The notes under the pieces: model-generated
What the model saw: the letters and a program-made list of their open reading frames with translations, nothing else
The model's database searches: none
What the model was told of the DNA's origin: nothing
Assembly: GCA_017650305.1 (NCBI GenBank)
Contig: JAGCFD010000035.1
Span: forward strand, 28,205-92,204
Direction: 5' to 3'
Source of the DNA: Bacteroidales bacterium
Lineage (GTDB): Bacteria > Bacteroidota > Bacteroidia > Bacteroidales > WCHB1-69
DNA: 64,000 nt
Position numbers and translations under genes: made by a program
Shown: one piece after another, positions 43,062 to 51,960 of the stretch
How positions within the stretch are numbered: the first letter of the stretch is position 1
Layout of the letters: every line of letters begins with the position of its first letter

Positions 43062-43448
43062 TTAGCTCTCTTCCAAGATCTTCAGAAAACGTAATAACAC
43101 CCCCTTGATTTCCAGGAGTGAGGCTACAATGGTGGCATTGTCCGCTTCCTGAATGAAGTTGTTTTTCATGGCCTCTTTGGTCCGCTGGATAGAATACCCC
43201 TTCACCCTTGTCAGATAGTAGATGGTGCGCAGGATCGCTATGTCGTTTTTGGAAAAATAGCGGTTCCCTTTTTTATTTGTGCGAGGCTTTAGAATATGGT
43301 CGAATTCGTTGGACCAGAAACGTATGGTCGATACTGGAACCTGAAATATACTCGCCGTCTCCCCGATACTGTAATACAGCCGGTCTTTGTCGTTGTACGA
43401 CTCTGGCAGCGGAATCCGCCGGTCCATTTCTTCATTGATATCATTCAT
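43062..43448 (-). CDS. MerR-type transcriptional regulator
   Basis: 128 residues from the ATG at 43448; the longer frame lies inside smpB. The winged-helix motif is [25 protein letters not shown] (about 25-49), followed by [34 protein letters not shown], as in MerR DNA-binding domains. No ligand-binding cysteine is seen in the short helical C-terminus. The start overlaps the end of smpB by eight bases. Target genes are unknown; this compact form is common in Bacteroidetes. Confidence 0.88.
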   Translation of the reverse strand: MNDINEEMDRRIPLPESYNDKDRLYYSIGETASIFQVPVSTIRFWSNEFDHILKPRTNKKGNRYFSKNDIAILRTIYYLTRVKGYSIQRTKEAMKNNFIQEADNATIVASLLEIKGVLLRFLKILEES

Positions 43449-43902
43449 CTTCGTGTTGTTTGCGACGACGCTCGTCCTTCTCCTTGATGCTCTCCCGCTT
43501 GTCGTATAATTTCTTTCCTCGCGCCAAGGAAATGTCCAGCTTGGCATATCCTTTCTCGTTAATCCACAACAAAGTGGGGATGATGGTGAACCCGCGCTCG
43601 TTCAATTTGCTCATCAATTTGCGTAACTCTTTCTTGTTTAAGAGCAACTTGCGATCGCGCTTGGGCTGGTGGTTGTTGTAACTGCCATGCGAGTATTCGC
43701 TGATATGCATGTTATGCACCCACAACTCGTTGTTGGTGAAAGAACAATAGGCATCGGTGATGTTGGCCCGACCAGCACGAATGGATTTGATTTCCGTACC
43801 AGTAAGTACGATGCCCGCAGTGAACGAGGTGGTCAGAAAATATTGGTATTCGGCCTTCCTGTTCTTGATAGCAATCTGTGTGTCTGATGTGTTCTTTCCC
43901 AT
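43441..43902 (-). CDS. smpB: SsrA-binding protein SmpB
   Basis: 153 residues from the ATG at 43902 ([22 protein letters not shown]), just downstream of a -7 promoter element; the longer frame runs into ispD. Marks: [52 protein letters not shown], and the basic C-terminal tail [19 protein letters not shown]. It carries tmRNA to stalled ribosomes. tmRNA itself is not seen here. Confidence 0.96.
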   Translation of the reverse strand: MGKNTSDTQIAIKNRKAEYQYFLTTSFTAGIVLTGTEIKSIRAGRANITDAYCSFTNNELWVHNMHISEYSHGSYNNHQPKRDRKLLLNKKELRKLMSKLNERGFTIIPTLLWINEKGYAKLDISLARGKKLYDKRESIKEKDERRRKQHEDE

Positions 43903-43919
43903 ATTGTGATTGATGCCTG

Positions 43920-43927
43920 CAAAAATA
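43920..43927 (-). promoter_or_regulatory. -7 promoter element for smpB
   Basis: TATTTTTG on the minus strand, 17 bases before the smpB ATG; divergent from the ispD promoter. Confidence 0.6.
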
Positions 43928-44020
43928 CACTTTTCTTCCGATACGACAGTCCCTCTTTGACAGCTTCCGAAAAAAATGTCGCTATCGTAATATGCGGTGG
44001 CAACGGAACCACTTTTATTG

Positions 44021-44028
44021 TAATTTTG
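44021..44028 (+). promoter_or_regulatory. -7 promoter element for ispD
   Basis: TAATTTTG, 19 bases before the ispD ATG at 44048. Confidence 0.55.
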
Positions 44029-44047
44029 CACCCTGTAGAAATCTAAT

Positions 44048-44782
44048 ATGGAAATGGAACCAGTAAATGATGTAGCTGAATTCACTCTCACCAATGTTGC
44101 TGTGGTCTTGGCGGGAGGCGCAGGTAACCGTTTTGGCGCTGAGAAACCCAAACAATTTCTCCAAGTGGGCCGAATGTCCATCCTGGAACGTTCCGTTTCC
44201 GCTTTCGAGTCACACCCGGCTATTGACGAGATTGCCGTGGTGGTACATCCCGACTATTTGGCAGAGGTGTCTCGGATGGTGTCGTCCAATGGCTGGCATA
44301 AGGTGAAACAGCTGCTTCCTGGCGGCCATGAGCGTTACGAGTCCTCTCTGGCAGCCTTGCGTGCCTATGAACACATCAAAGTCCGTAATATGCTGTTCCA
44401 TGACGCTGCCCGTCCGCTGGTGTCAGCACGCATCATCTCTGATGTGCTCAACGCTCTCCAGAACCATGAGGCCGTTGATGTCGCAGTGCCCGTAACAGAT
44501 ACGATTCTCCAGACAGACAGCACTGGTGAATTTATAAACGCAGTGCCCGACAGAAATCAGCTGAGAGCCAGCCAGACACCACAAGCTTTTCGATTTTCTG
44601 TCATCCAAGAGGCTTATAGTCGCGCTCTTGCATCTGGTCCGCTTACTACCACGGATGATTGCGGAGTCCTCCTCCGCTATATGCCTGAAATACCAGTCTT
44701 CATAGTTCCTGGCGATGAGGCTAACTTTAAGGTGACCTATCCCTCGGATGTTGTGCGATTAAAACAATATCTTGCTGAATAA
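44048..44782 (+). CDS. ispD: 2-C-methyl-D-erythritol 4-phosphate cytidylyltransferase
   Basis: 244 residues. The CTP-binding motif [23 protein letters not shown] (about 16-38), the [10 protein letters not shown] segment (near 118), [11 protein letters not shown], and the C-terminal [13 protein letters not shown] are all diagnostic of IspD, the third MEP-pathway step. A slightly long N-terminus precedes the glycine-rich loop. A small metalloprotein gene follows after 14 bases. Confidence 0.95.
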   Translation: MEMEPVNDVAEFTLTNVAVVLAGGAGNRFGAEKPKQFLQVGRMSILERSVSAFESHPAIDEIAVVVHPDYLAEVSRMVSSNGWHKVKQLLPGGHERYESSLAALRAYEHIKVRNMLFHDAARPLVSARIISDVLNALQNHEAVDVAVPVTDTILQTDSTGEFINAVPDRNQLRASQTPQAFRFSVIQEAYSRALASGPLTTTDDCGVLLRYMPEIPVFIVPGDEANFKVTYPSDVVRLKQYLAE

Positions 44783-44796
44783 CCCGTTGAGACACT

Positions 44797-45315
44797 ATGT
44801 GCCACCGTCCTGACCAATGCTCTTCCTTGCCAGTAGTGCCGAGCCGTTGGCTCCCACCAAAGGGATATACGGCCATCACTGTCTTCGGAAGAGTCCTGAC
44901 CCGCAAGGATGATTACGATGAGTGGATGCGACATGCTACTTCGAAAGCCTATCAAGAGCTTTATCATCATGAGAGGATTCATCTCCGGCAGGCCGTTTCT
45001 GTCCGCAATTCCTGGATTTGCTATTATGCCCTTTACCTTTGGTATTATTTGAAAGGACGCCCGCTTCGCTATGGCCACGAAGTGGCCTACTTGTCTAATC
45101 CATTTGAACTGGAAGCCTATCTCTTTGAAGATGATGACCAGTATGGACAAAACCAGACAAAAGGCTGCATCGGCTGGAAACGGTTGGCTTCATACCCTCC
45201 ATCCTTATGGAGAGCCTTGATGTTGGATGTCTCTTCCAACCAGTGCCCTCCCCGCAAACTGCCAAGGTCGGAGTTTCTCAAGAGAGTCAAATTATTTATG
45301 ACGGATAAATGGTAA
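44797..45315 (+). CDS. Putative HExxH zinc-metalloprotein
   Basis: 172 residues. H58-E59-R60-I61-H62 gives an HExxH motif in the context YHHERIHLRQ, and a conserved-looking SNPFELEAYLFEDD segment about 40 residues later could supply a third glutamate ligand (E104 or E106). A short hydrophobic helix (WICYYALYLWYYL) lies between them. I recall related small Bacteroidetes proteins of unknown function with an HExxHxRQ and SFEREAY pair. No signal peptide. Whether it is a protease is not shown. It is co-directional with ispD. Confidence 0.65.
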   Translation: MCHRPDQCSSLPVVPSRWLPPKGYTAITVFGRVLTRKDDYDEWMRHATSKAYQELYHHERIHLRQAVSVRNSWICYYALYLWYYLKGRPLRYGHEVAYLSNPFELEAYLFEDDDQYGQNQTKGCIGWKRLASYPPSLWRALMLDVSSNQCPPRKLPRSEFLKRVKLFMTDKW

Positions 45316-45343
45316 AAAAAAGGATGGTTCGAAAACCATCCTT
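45313..45343 (-). terminator. Terminator after tonB-like gene
   Basis: Perfect 10-bp inverted repeat AAGGATGGTT (45320-45329) / AACCATCCTT (45334-45343), 4-base loop, with a run of T on the minus strand opposite 45313-45320. It also overlaps the end of the + strand HExxH gene. Confidence 0.88.
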
Positions 45344-45365
45344 GTAAGTCTGTGAAGCGCTGCGA

Positions 45366-46055
45366 CTACATGGAGAAACGTACGGGAACTTTAAAGTAGC
45401 AACGTACCGGGCGACCATTGTTCTTGGCCGGTTTCCACTTGGGCATGGCCATGATACCACGAACAGCCTCTTTGTCACAATCCGGGAAGAGTGGAGCTAC
45501 AACCTTGGCGTTACTTACACGACCGTCTTTCTCAACAACGAACTCCACAAGTACAATACCTTGGATGTTGTTGTCACGGGCCATCTGCGGATATTGAATC
45601 TCATTTCTTAAGAATAAGTTCAATGCTTCCATACCGCCAGGGAATTCGGGTTGCTCAGCTGCGAAGTGGACGGGAGTCTCTTCCTCATCTTGAGTCTCAA
45701 TAGATTCTACTTCCAGGTCGGGCAGATCTTCAATCGTCTCGTTCTCATCAAACTCAGAATCAAAGGTGAAGTCCATGTCAACATCTGTGGCATTGTCCAC
45801 AAGGTTGATGATCACCTCGGTTTGCTGGGCCTGTGTGGGAGCGGGAGGGGGAGGAGTCTGGTCTGTTGCGATTACGTCTTCGTCGGATACTTCAATGAAG
45901 TCATCATCTGGCGCGACGAAACCGGGAGCCTTTGTTTCGCTTGCAAACAACTCAAAGCCGGCATATACCAGACATAGTACAACGACTAACCCAATGAGAA
46001 TGAAGAGAGTTCTCTTATTCTCCAGGTTTCCTTTGTCAGTCTTTTTTGCTATCAT
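45366..46055 (-). CDS. TonB-family energy-transducing protein
   Basis: 229 residues: one N-terminal membrane helix (about 16-36), an acidic, Pro-containing periplasmic spacer (about 40-130), and a C-terminal TonB domain (FPGGMEALNLFLRNEIQYPQMARDNNIQGIVLVEFVVEKDGRVSNAKVV, then WKPAKNNGRPVRCYFKVPVRF). TonB proteins transmit proton-motive force to outer-membrane receptors. ExbB and ExbD are not adjacent, so the energising complex must come from elsewhere. It has its own promoter and terminator. Confidence 0.93.
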   Translation of the reverse strand: MIAKKTDKGNLENKRTLFILIGLVVVLCLVYAGFELFASETKAPGFVAPDDDFIEVSDEDVIATDQTPPPPAPTQAQQTEVIINLVDNATDVDMDFTFDSEFDENETIEDLPDLEVESIETQDEEETPVHFAAEQPEFPGGMEALNLFLRNEIQYPQMARDNNIQGIVLVEFVVEKDGRVSNAKVVAPLFPDCDKEAVRGIMAMPKWKPAKNNGRPVRCYFKVPVRFSM

Positions 46056-46099
46056 AGCAGGTGTATTTTTAGGTTATACTTATTCTAATAACGACAGCG

Positions 46100-46107
46100 C
46101 AAAAATA
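46100..46107 (-). promoter_or_regulatory. -7 promoter element for tonB-like gene
   Basis: TATTTTTG on the minus strand, about 45 bases before the ATG at 46055. Confidence 0.55.
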
Positions 46108-46147
46108 ATATTTTATTCTTGAAAAAAAAAGGGTGAAGAAAAATTTT

Positions 46148-47209
46148 TTACAGATAAATTGCACCGCCTATGTTGTCGCGTTCTGCCCCTGTTACACTTT
46201 TAAGGCAATTTATTTTGTTTGAGACTCTTAGCATCCCCAGGAATGCAAAAATCAATGCTTCTTTGTAGTTGACGATTTGAGCATCAGGTTTTACGAACTT
46301 GGCTGTGCTTAGTTCTCTGAATTTCTCTAAAAGGAAACAGTTGTGCGCTCCACCGCCTGTTGTCAAGACTGAAGACGCATTTTGGGGAATAGCTCTTGAA
46401 ATCATCATTGCGATGTGCTCTGTCGTGGTCCGGGCCAATTCAGCAGGTGAAAGGGTACTGTACTTTTGAAGGATGGGGAGAAATGTCTCGTCAAACCACT
46501 CCTTGCCAAGTGATTTTGGAGGTGTTTGCTGGTAATAAGCCAAGTTGTTCAATTCTTCAAGCAATGATGCGACTATTGTTCCGCTTCTTGCGAGCAGCCC
46601 GTCTTTGTCGTACTCCTTTCCAGCCTTTGAGGCAATGAGGTTTAATGCCATGTTGCAAGGTGAGATGTCAAAAGATATGCGTCTGCCATCAGTCCAGAAA
46701 GAGATGTTGGAGAACCCGCCCAAATTGAGGCAGGCATCGTATTCGCTGAAAAGAAATTCGTCGCCAATGGGTACTAATGGGGCTCCTTGTCCGCCTAAAG
46801 CGACATCTGTGGCGCGGAAATCGCAGATGGTCATAATACCGGTGCGGGCGGCGATAGCGGCCCCGGAGCCGATTTGAGTGGTGAGATGCAAATCAGGACG
46901 ATGAAATACCGTATGCCCGTGAGAGGCAATGAACTGCGGTCTACTACGCCCCTGAAGCCATCCGTTAATGCAATTCCCAATGTATTCTCCCAATTGTACG
47001 TTTAACAATGCATATTCAAAAGCCGGCAATTGCATGGCCCCGCGCAGTCTCTGTTGCCACGTGTCTGGATAAGGGATGGTTACAGCATCCTGGATGGCAT
47101 AAAGCCACTTGCCCTTTTTATCTTCTCTAAAAGTACACCACGCCAGATCAAGGCCGTCGAGCGATGTGCCCGACATCACGCCAATGCCATTATATTCCAT
47201 TGATTCCAT
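46148..47209 (-). CDS. anmK: Anhydro-N-acetylmuramic acid kinase
   Basis: 353 residues. Marks: IGVMSGTSLDGLDLA at the N-terminus, SHGHTVFHRPD, GIMTICDFRATDVALGGQGAPLVPIGD, LNLGGFSNISF and LTTGGGAHN. AnmK opens and phosphorylates anhydro-MurNAc released from murein, feeding recycling. It follows murF by four bases in a minus-strand run. A NagZ-like GH3 protein, which could produce its substrate, is encoded at 20175-23063. Confidence 0.95.
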   Translation of the reverse strand: MESMEYNGIGVMSGTSLDGLDLAWCTFREDKKGKWLYAIQDAVTIPYPDTWQQRLRGAMQLPAFEYALLNVQLGEYIGNCINGWLQGRSRPQFIASHGHTVFHRPDLHLTTQIGSGAAIAARTGIMTICDFRATDVALGGQGAPLVPIGDEFLFSEYDACLNLGGFSNISFWTDGRRISFDISPCNMALNLIASKAGKEYDKDGLLARSGTIVASLLEELNNLAYYQQTPPKSLGKEWFDETFLPILQKYSTLSPAELARTTTEHIAMMISRAIPQNASSVLTTGGGAHNCFLLEKFRELSTAKFVKPDAQIVNYKEALIFAFLGMLRVSNKINCLKSVTGAERDNIGGAIYL

Positions 47210-47213
47210 AACG

Positions 47214-48458
47214 CTACAACAGGGATAACCGACCTAAATGCATTCCATTAGACCCTTTGACTAAAATAAGATGGTTCTCAATGTGTTGCCCTTGCAGCAC
47301 CGCATTCAAATCTTCAATGGTCAGGAAAGAGTGCTCTGGATGATGCTCTGCAAAGTTTGCCCCCACGAAGAAAGCCTCAATGCCGAGCTCCTGACACAGA
47401 TTGATGATGTGCAAGTGTTCCTGATGACTGATAGCTCCAAGCTCTAACATGTCCCCTAAAATAGCCAGCTTGTGAGGCGCTTTCAATAATGACAGATTCC
47501 GCAACGCAGCCTCCATACTGGTCGGATTAGCGTTGTAGTAGTCCGAAATAATAGTGTTTCCCTTGATTTCATCGATTTGCGAACGATGATTGGAGGGCTC
47601 GTAATGGCTGAGCGCGTGGGCAATCTGTTCTTCCGTGACCCCAAAAAAACGACCAATGGCAGCTGCACCCAGACAATTGTAAACATTGTAGCTTCCCGTA
47701 AGATGCGTCAAGACAGTGCAATGCTCCAAAGAAATCTCCAGATAAGGGGCTAATGATGCAATACGCTTTTCTCCCCCTTCAGCATAGTAGATTACATTCT
47801 CATAATCCAAGCCTTGTTGCAAAATCGTGTCATTGATATTTACAAAAAGAGTGCCGTGGTCTTCCATGACTGATCTGTACAGCGCTTTTTTAGTATGGAT
47901 AATCTCATCAACAGAGCCAAATCCCTCAATGTGCGCTTTCCCAATATTCGTGATAAGACCATGATTGGGCCGGGCAATTCGACAAAGATCGGCAATCTCG
48001 CCAGGATGGTTGGCCCCCATCTCTACAATGGCAATCTCATGCTCTGGACGGATGGAAAGCAAAGTCAACGGAACACCGATATGATTGTTGAAGTTTCCCT
48101 GCGTGCACGCTGTCTTGAACTTCTCAGACAACACCGCCGCCGTCAACTCTTTGGTCGTGGTTTTGCCATTGGTGCCGGTGATGCCAATGACGGGAATTCG
48201 CAACTGCTGCCGATGATGTGCTGCCAACTGCTGTAAGGTTTCCAAAACATCTTGTACGACAACCATCTGAGGATTCTCAATCAAGTCAGTGCGCTCCGTC
48301 ACGACATAACTGGCTCCAGCTTGCAGCGCCTGCTCTGCAAATTGATTGCCGTCAAACCGCTCGCCTTTCAGACAAAAAAACATACATCCGGGAACAATAT
48401 TCCGACTGTCAGTGCAAACGTCAGGGTGTTCCAGATATTTTTGATACAAATCTTTCAT
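47214..48458 (-). CDS. murF: UDP-MurNAc-tripeptide--D-Ala-D-Ala ligase MurF
   Basis: 414 residues. It adds D-Ala-D-Ala to the murein precursor. Visible: CTDSRNIVPGCMFFCLKGERFDGNQF in the N-terminal domain, the ATP loop GITGTNGKTTTKEL (about 94-107), IVEMGANHPGEIADLCRIARPNHGLITNIGKAH, and IISDYYNANPTSMEAAL. It is last but one in the run after the PD40/barrel gene. ddl, which makes its substrate, is at 17448. Confidence 0.95.
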   Translation of the reverse strand: MKDLYQKYLEHPDVCTDSRNIVPGCMFFCLKGERFDGNQFAEQALQAGASYVVTERTDLIENPQMVVVQDVLETLQQLAAHHRQQLRIPVIGITGTNGKTTTKELTAAVLSEKFKTACTQGNFNNHIGVPLTLLSIRPEHEIAIVEMGANHPGEIADLCRIARPNHGLITNIGKAHIEGFGSVDEIIHTKKALYRSVMEDHGTLFVNINDTILQQGLDYENVIYYAEGGEKRIASLAPYLEISLEHCTVLTHLTGSYNVYNCLGAAAIGRFFGVTEEQIAHALSHYEPSNHRSQIDEIKGNTIISDYYNANPTSMEAALRNLSLLKAPHKLAILGDMLELGAISHQEHLHIINLCQELGIEAFFVGANFAEHHPEHSFLTIEDLNAVLQGQHIENHLILVKGSNGMHLGRLSLL

Positions 48459-48477
48459 GAGTAAATAGGTTGAATGA

Positions 48478-51400
48478 TTAGAAATCTGTTCCGATAGAGA
48501 ATAAAAACATGCCCTTTTTGTTTACAATGGAGAAGTCTTCCACTCCCCAAGCGTAATCAAAACGTAGGAAATAGCCAATGAGTGAGAATCTCAAGCCCAA
48601 ACCAAATCCTCCAACAAAGGGATCCACCTGCCGTTTGATCATGATGGATATAGGCCCATTGTTGATATAGCGAGTGTAAAGGCAGTTTTCTTCAGAATAG
48701 GGCGTGAGTCCAGTCCACGCGGTGCCGATGTCACCGAAAATGTTCAATTGCATGGAGTTGAATAGCTCCAAGCCAACCTGGTGACCTGCGATGAGTTGCA
48801 CAAATGGAATACGAAGTTCGCCGGAGAACAAGACAAAAGAGGTGCCGTTCCGAATGTTCTGTCTGAAACCTCTCATGTTGGTGGCTAAAGTCTGATACAC
48901 GTAGTTCTTGGATTGATCCACCCAAATGTCGCTGTTGAACTTCGCATTAACCCAATTGTCCACACCTCCCATAAAATAGACGAGTCTGGCAGAACCGATG
49001 TTGGTGGATGCTGCTGCGCGAAAAGCCAATGTCATATTTTTGTAAAGATGGAAGGAGTGCCGGGCATCGAAGCCGACCACCAGAAGATTCTGTGTCTCCC
49101 GCTCTGCCCGCTGGTCATATTCTGCAAAGATCTTGATCTTACTGCCTTTCCAGAGGTTGGTGAACAATTGTTTGGAGGAGTCATAAACGTATTCCAACTT
49201 GGCACCAGCCCAAAGATGATGTGTGGTTGGCTCCCGTAAGGTGTTGTCACTCAGAGATCCCACAACATTGGTCTCGTATCGACCCTTTAATGTCAGCCGG
49301 AGGCTATTGCTTTTGTCAAATGGGAATTTCAAAATGTAAAACAAACTGTTAGAAGTCTGTTTCAAGGCATAATCAGAGGCGTCGGCACCGATAGCTTGAC
49401 GATATAACACAATCTGGCGGTCAAGCCGTTTCGACAAATTCTCAAAACTGAACATGAACTCGTTGTTCTGCAAGTTGAATGAGAAACGTATGCCCGCAGT
49501 GATGCGATAATCTTCGAAAAGATCATGAATGCCTAACATGAAGAGCGCGTTGATGCCCGTGTTGAGATAGATGGGCTTCGTGCCTCCTTCAAATTGTTGG
49601 TATGAGGTGTTGAGAAAGGAAAAGTCCGCTTGGGTGATGACCTTGTTGATTGAATACTGTACGCGATACCCAGTGCCAACAGGAATCTCCATGCGCTCTT
49701 TGTTCTCCGTCTTTGTGGAGTCCCTTTTCTGCCCGTTTTCGGATGTTGACACAGGATCCAAATCGGAAGAATATACAGGCAGAAAACCATGATGCTCTTC
49801 TTCCTTCTCTCGACTGGCGTTGTCAAGCTTTGACTGTTTTAGACTGTCAGATTCTTGCTCCGCTTGTATGATCTTCTGATGGAACTTCGTGGGTGAGACC
49901 GTGGGTGTGTAAAGCGGATTCAATTTCCGCATGTACATTCGTTCAGCTTTGTTTTTTAATTGAATATCCGCTACCATTTCAGTGGCAGGGTTGTAGGTGT
50001 GGTCTAAAATGCTGTATGCACCATCCGTCAAGGAACTGCTTTTGGCAAAGTAGGCGTAATGAATGGCAGTGTCAATGCGACTGATGGTACTGTCAAATAC
50101 GGCTGTGTAACGATTGACAATACCTTCTTTGTCACTGAGATAGAGAATCTGATTCCCACTCATGACGCAAGGGTCGTACTCGTTGGCGTATTCTGTGGAG
50201 GTGGCGCGCATGACCTTTGAGTCCTTTTTAGCATAGTCATACAGAAAAAGATCATACCACTTCTGTGGTTTGGCATCCATAAAGTCGTCTTTCAACAGTA
50301 TGGAGTCCGTTGGACGATTGGACGAAAAGACAATCTGCTGCGGGTTGAGAAACACAGGCCCATAGTCATCGTAAAAATCGTTGGTCAGATTCTGGAAGGA
50401 GTGGGAGAGGAAGCTGTAAAGGAAAAGATCCGACTGCCCATTCTGAAAGCCGGAAAACAACATCATCATACCATCGTTTGAAAATGTCCAGGATGTGATC
50501 TTCTCTACATCAACTAAAGAACGTTTTTCCCATTTTTTCTCGGATAGACTGTATGGATAATAGTAACAATGCCCTTTGGATTCTAATGTGAGACCAATGC
50601 CCTCTCCTGTGGGGAACCAATTGATAATAGGATAAGACAAGTCAGGATTGTCCTCGGTTTTTTGATACCGCTTGAAGATGCATTTTGGACGCTTGCGGTC
50701 GCCAGTCTGCAACCATACTTTGACTTGGCCGGCCTCATTGGTGACGTAAGCATATCCGTCCCCGTTGGGCTGGAAACATACATGCTGGTAGTGGCGACTG
50801 CTTCTGGGCCGCGGTATGATGCCATCGTCTGCAGGCTGAGTCTTTTCAAGATTTTGATGGTACATGACATAATAATACTTGTACCAGTTGAGCAACAGAG
50901 TGCGATATGGGATGCCGGTGGAATAATAGAGGCTTCGCTCTACCATCTTGGTGGAACGGGTGTTGTGCAGAATGCGGGAAATAATCTTTTCCCCATAGGT
51001 GTCCACTACAAACTTCCAAAACGAATGCCCGGCATAGGTGGCATCCACGGGCGACAAGTATTCAATGTCGGCGTACCGCTGGGTTAGAATACCATCCATG
51101 ACATGGGCGTCAATGTCCGCATTCCAACGCTCTCCAAAATATGAGGAGAGTCCACTGTAAAACCAAGAAGGTACGTTGATGAGATAGTCGGAAGAGATGT
51201 TTGCTCCCATGGATGATCCTTCCGCAAGCCATCGCGCGTACACATTCATGATGCCGCTGCGTATCATCCTGTCCAGATGGGCGTGGTTGCCGTCAAAATA
51301 CAAATAGATCTTTGTGCCGGAAATGTTGGTCACGCCCCCTTGGTTGTAAAAATCCTCATCGTCGTACGCAAAGTTGGATTCCCGGAAGTCAGCCTGCGTA

Positions 51401-51708
51401 TTATATACGATTAACTGTAACTTCTTGTTTGAAGTGTAGTTGAGTAGCCGCTCAATTTCTTCTGTAATCTCCGGCACTTTGTAATAGACGTACTGTGCAA
51501 GCGCTCGCCCTGTGGGGTAATAATACACATCGTACTGATCTGACCGGAGGTACTGCCAATTGAAGTTTTGATGTTGAACACGGTTCTTGCCAAAGCTGAT
51601 TTGCGAACCATTGTAAAATTGTGCCTGCAAGAAGGTGGGCATAAAAAGCCCTATCATACATAGTTGTATGCTGATAATCAATTTCTTATATGTTGATGCT
51701 GGTCTCAA
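48478..51708 (-). CDS. PD40 propeller / outer-membrane-barrel protein
   Basis: 1076 residues from a TTG start, which keeps the signal peptide (KKLIISIQLCMIGLFMPTFLQAQ) whole and lies just after a promoter element at 51734-51741. After the signal comes a region like peptidase-MA folds (YNTQADFRESN, then VPSWFYSGLSSYFGERWN) but without HExxH. TolB-like PD40 propeller repeats follow (about 290-620), then a charged linker, then a C-terminal barrel (about 700-1076) ending FSIGTDF. I recall this Bacteroidetes family, often misnamed TolB. Role unknown; probably an outer-membrane protein with a periplasmic or surface propeller. Confidence 0.78.
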   Translation of the reverse strand: MRPASTYKKLIISIQLCMIGLFMPTFLQAQFYNGSQISFGKNRVQHQNFNWQYLRSDQYDVYYYPTGRALAQYVYYKVPEITEEIERLLNYTSNKKLQLIVYNTQADFRESNFAYDDEDFYNQGGVTNISGTKIYLYFDGNHAHLDRMIRSGIMNVYARWLAEGSSMGANISSDYLINVPSWFYSGLSSYFGERWNADIDAHVMDGILTQRYADIEYLSPVDATYAGHSFWKFVVDTYGEKIISRILHNTRSTKMVERSLYYSTGIPYRTLLLNWYKYYYVMYHQNLEKTQPADDGIIPRPRSSRHYQHVCFQPNGDGYAYVTNEAGQVKVWLQTGDRKRPKCIFKRYQKTEDNPDLSYPIINWFPTGEGIGLTLESKGHCYYYPYSLSEKKWEKRSLVDVEKITSWTFSNDGMMMLFSGFQNGQSDLFLYSFLSHSFQNLTNDFYDDYGPVFLNPQQIVFSSNRPTDSILLKDDFMDAKPQKWYDLFLYDYAKKDSKVMRATSTEYANEYDPCVMSGNQILYLSDKEGIVNRYTAVFDSTISRIDTAIHYAYFAKSSSLTDGAYSILDHTYNPATEMVADIQLKNKAERMYMRKLNPLYTPTVSPTKFHQKIIQAEQESDSLKQSKLDNASREKEEEHHGFLPVYSSDLDPVSTSENGQKRDSTKTENKERMEIPVGTGYRVQYSINKVITQADFSFLNTSYQQFEGGTKPIYLNTGINALFMLGIHDLFEDYRITAGIRFSFNLQNNEFMFSFENLSKRLDRQIVLYRQAIGADASDYALKQTSNSLFYILKFPFDKSNSLRLTLKGRYETNVVGSLSDNTLREPTTHHLWAGAKLEYVYDSSKQLFTNLWKGSKIKIFAEYDQRAERETQNLLVVGFDARHSFHLYKNMTLAFRAAASTNIGSARLVYFMGGVDNWVNAKFNSDIWVDQSKNYVYQTLATNMRGFRQNIRNGTSFVLFSGELRIPFVQLIAGHQVGLELFNSMQLNIFGDIGTAWTGLTPYSEENCLYTRYINNGPISIMIKRQVDPFVGGFGLGLRFSLIGYFLRFDYAWGVEDFSIVNKKGMFLFSIGTDF

Positions 51709-51733
51709 CGCTTATTCTTTTCCAAAATCGCTG

Positions 51734-51741
51734 CAAATCTA
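51734..51741 (-). promoter_or_regulatory. -7 promoter element for the PD40/barrel gene
   Basis: TAGATTTG on the minus strand, 25 bases before the TTG start at 51708; it supports that start. Confidence 0.5.
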
Positions 51742-51909
51742 CATAAATTATGTAAGATTTGGGAATCACTATGGAAAAAATCCACTTTCCCCTTGATGCT
51801 TCCGCATGCTTGGGGCTGATAGACGTGACGATCAACGGTGGATATGGCGTTTTCAACAATTCGTTGATAACTATTCCTGTTGTCATGATTCAAAAAAAAT
51901 GAAAAAATG

Positions 51910-51917
51910 TATTTTTG
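51910..51917 (+). promoter_or_regulatory. -7 promoter element for purF-like gene
   Basis: TATTTTTG, 43 bases before the ATG at 51961; it lies inside the longer reading frame and argues against that earlier start. Confidence 0.55.
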
Positions 51918-51960
51918 CCGGCTGTTCACTGAGTCATTAACCTATTTAGTTTATAGCACA

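Noticed and set aside
43903-44181. SmpB N-terminal extension of 93 residues
   Set aside because: It runs through the smpB and ispD promoters and into ispD; normal SmpB length is obtained from the ATG at 43902.
51709-51886. Short frames between the PD40 gene and purF
   Set aside because: They overlap the PD40 gene start and its promoter and show no protein-like pattern.
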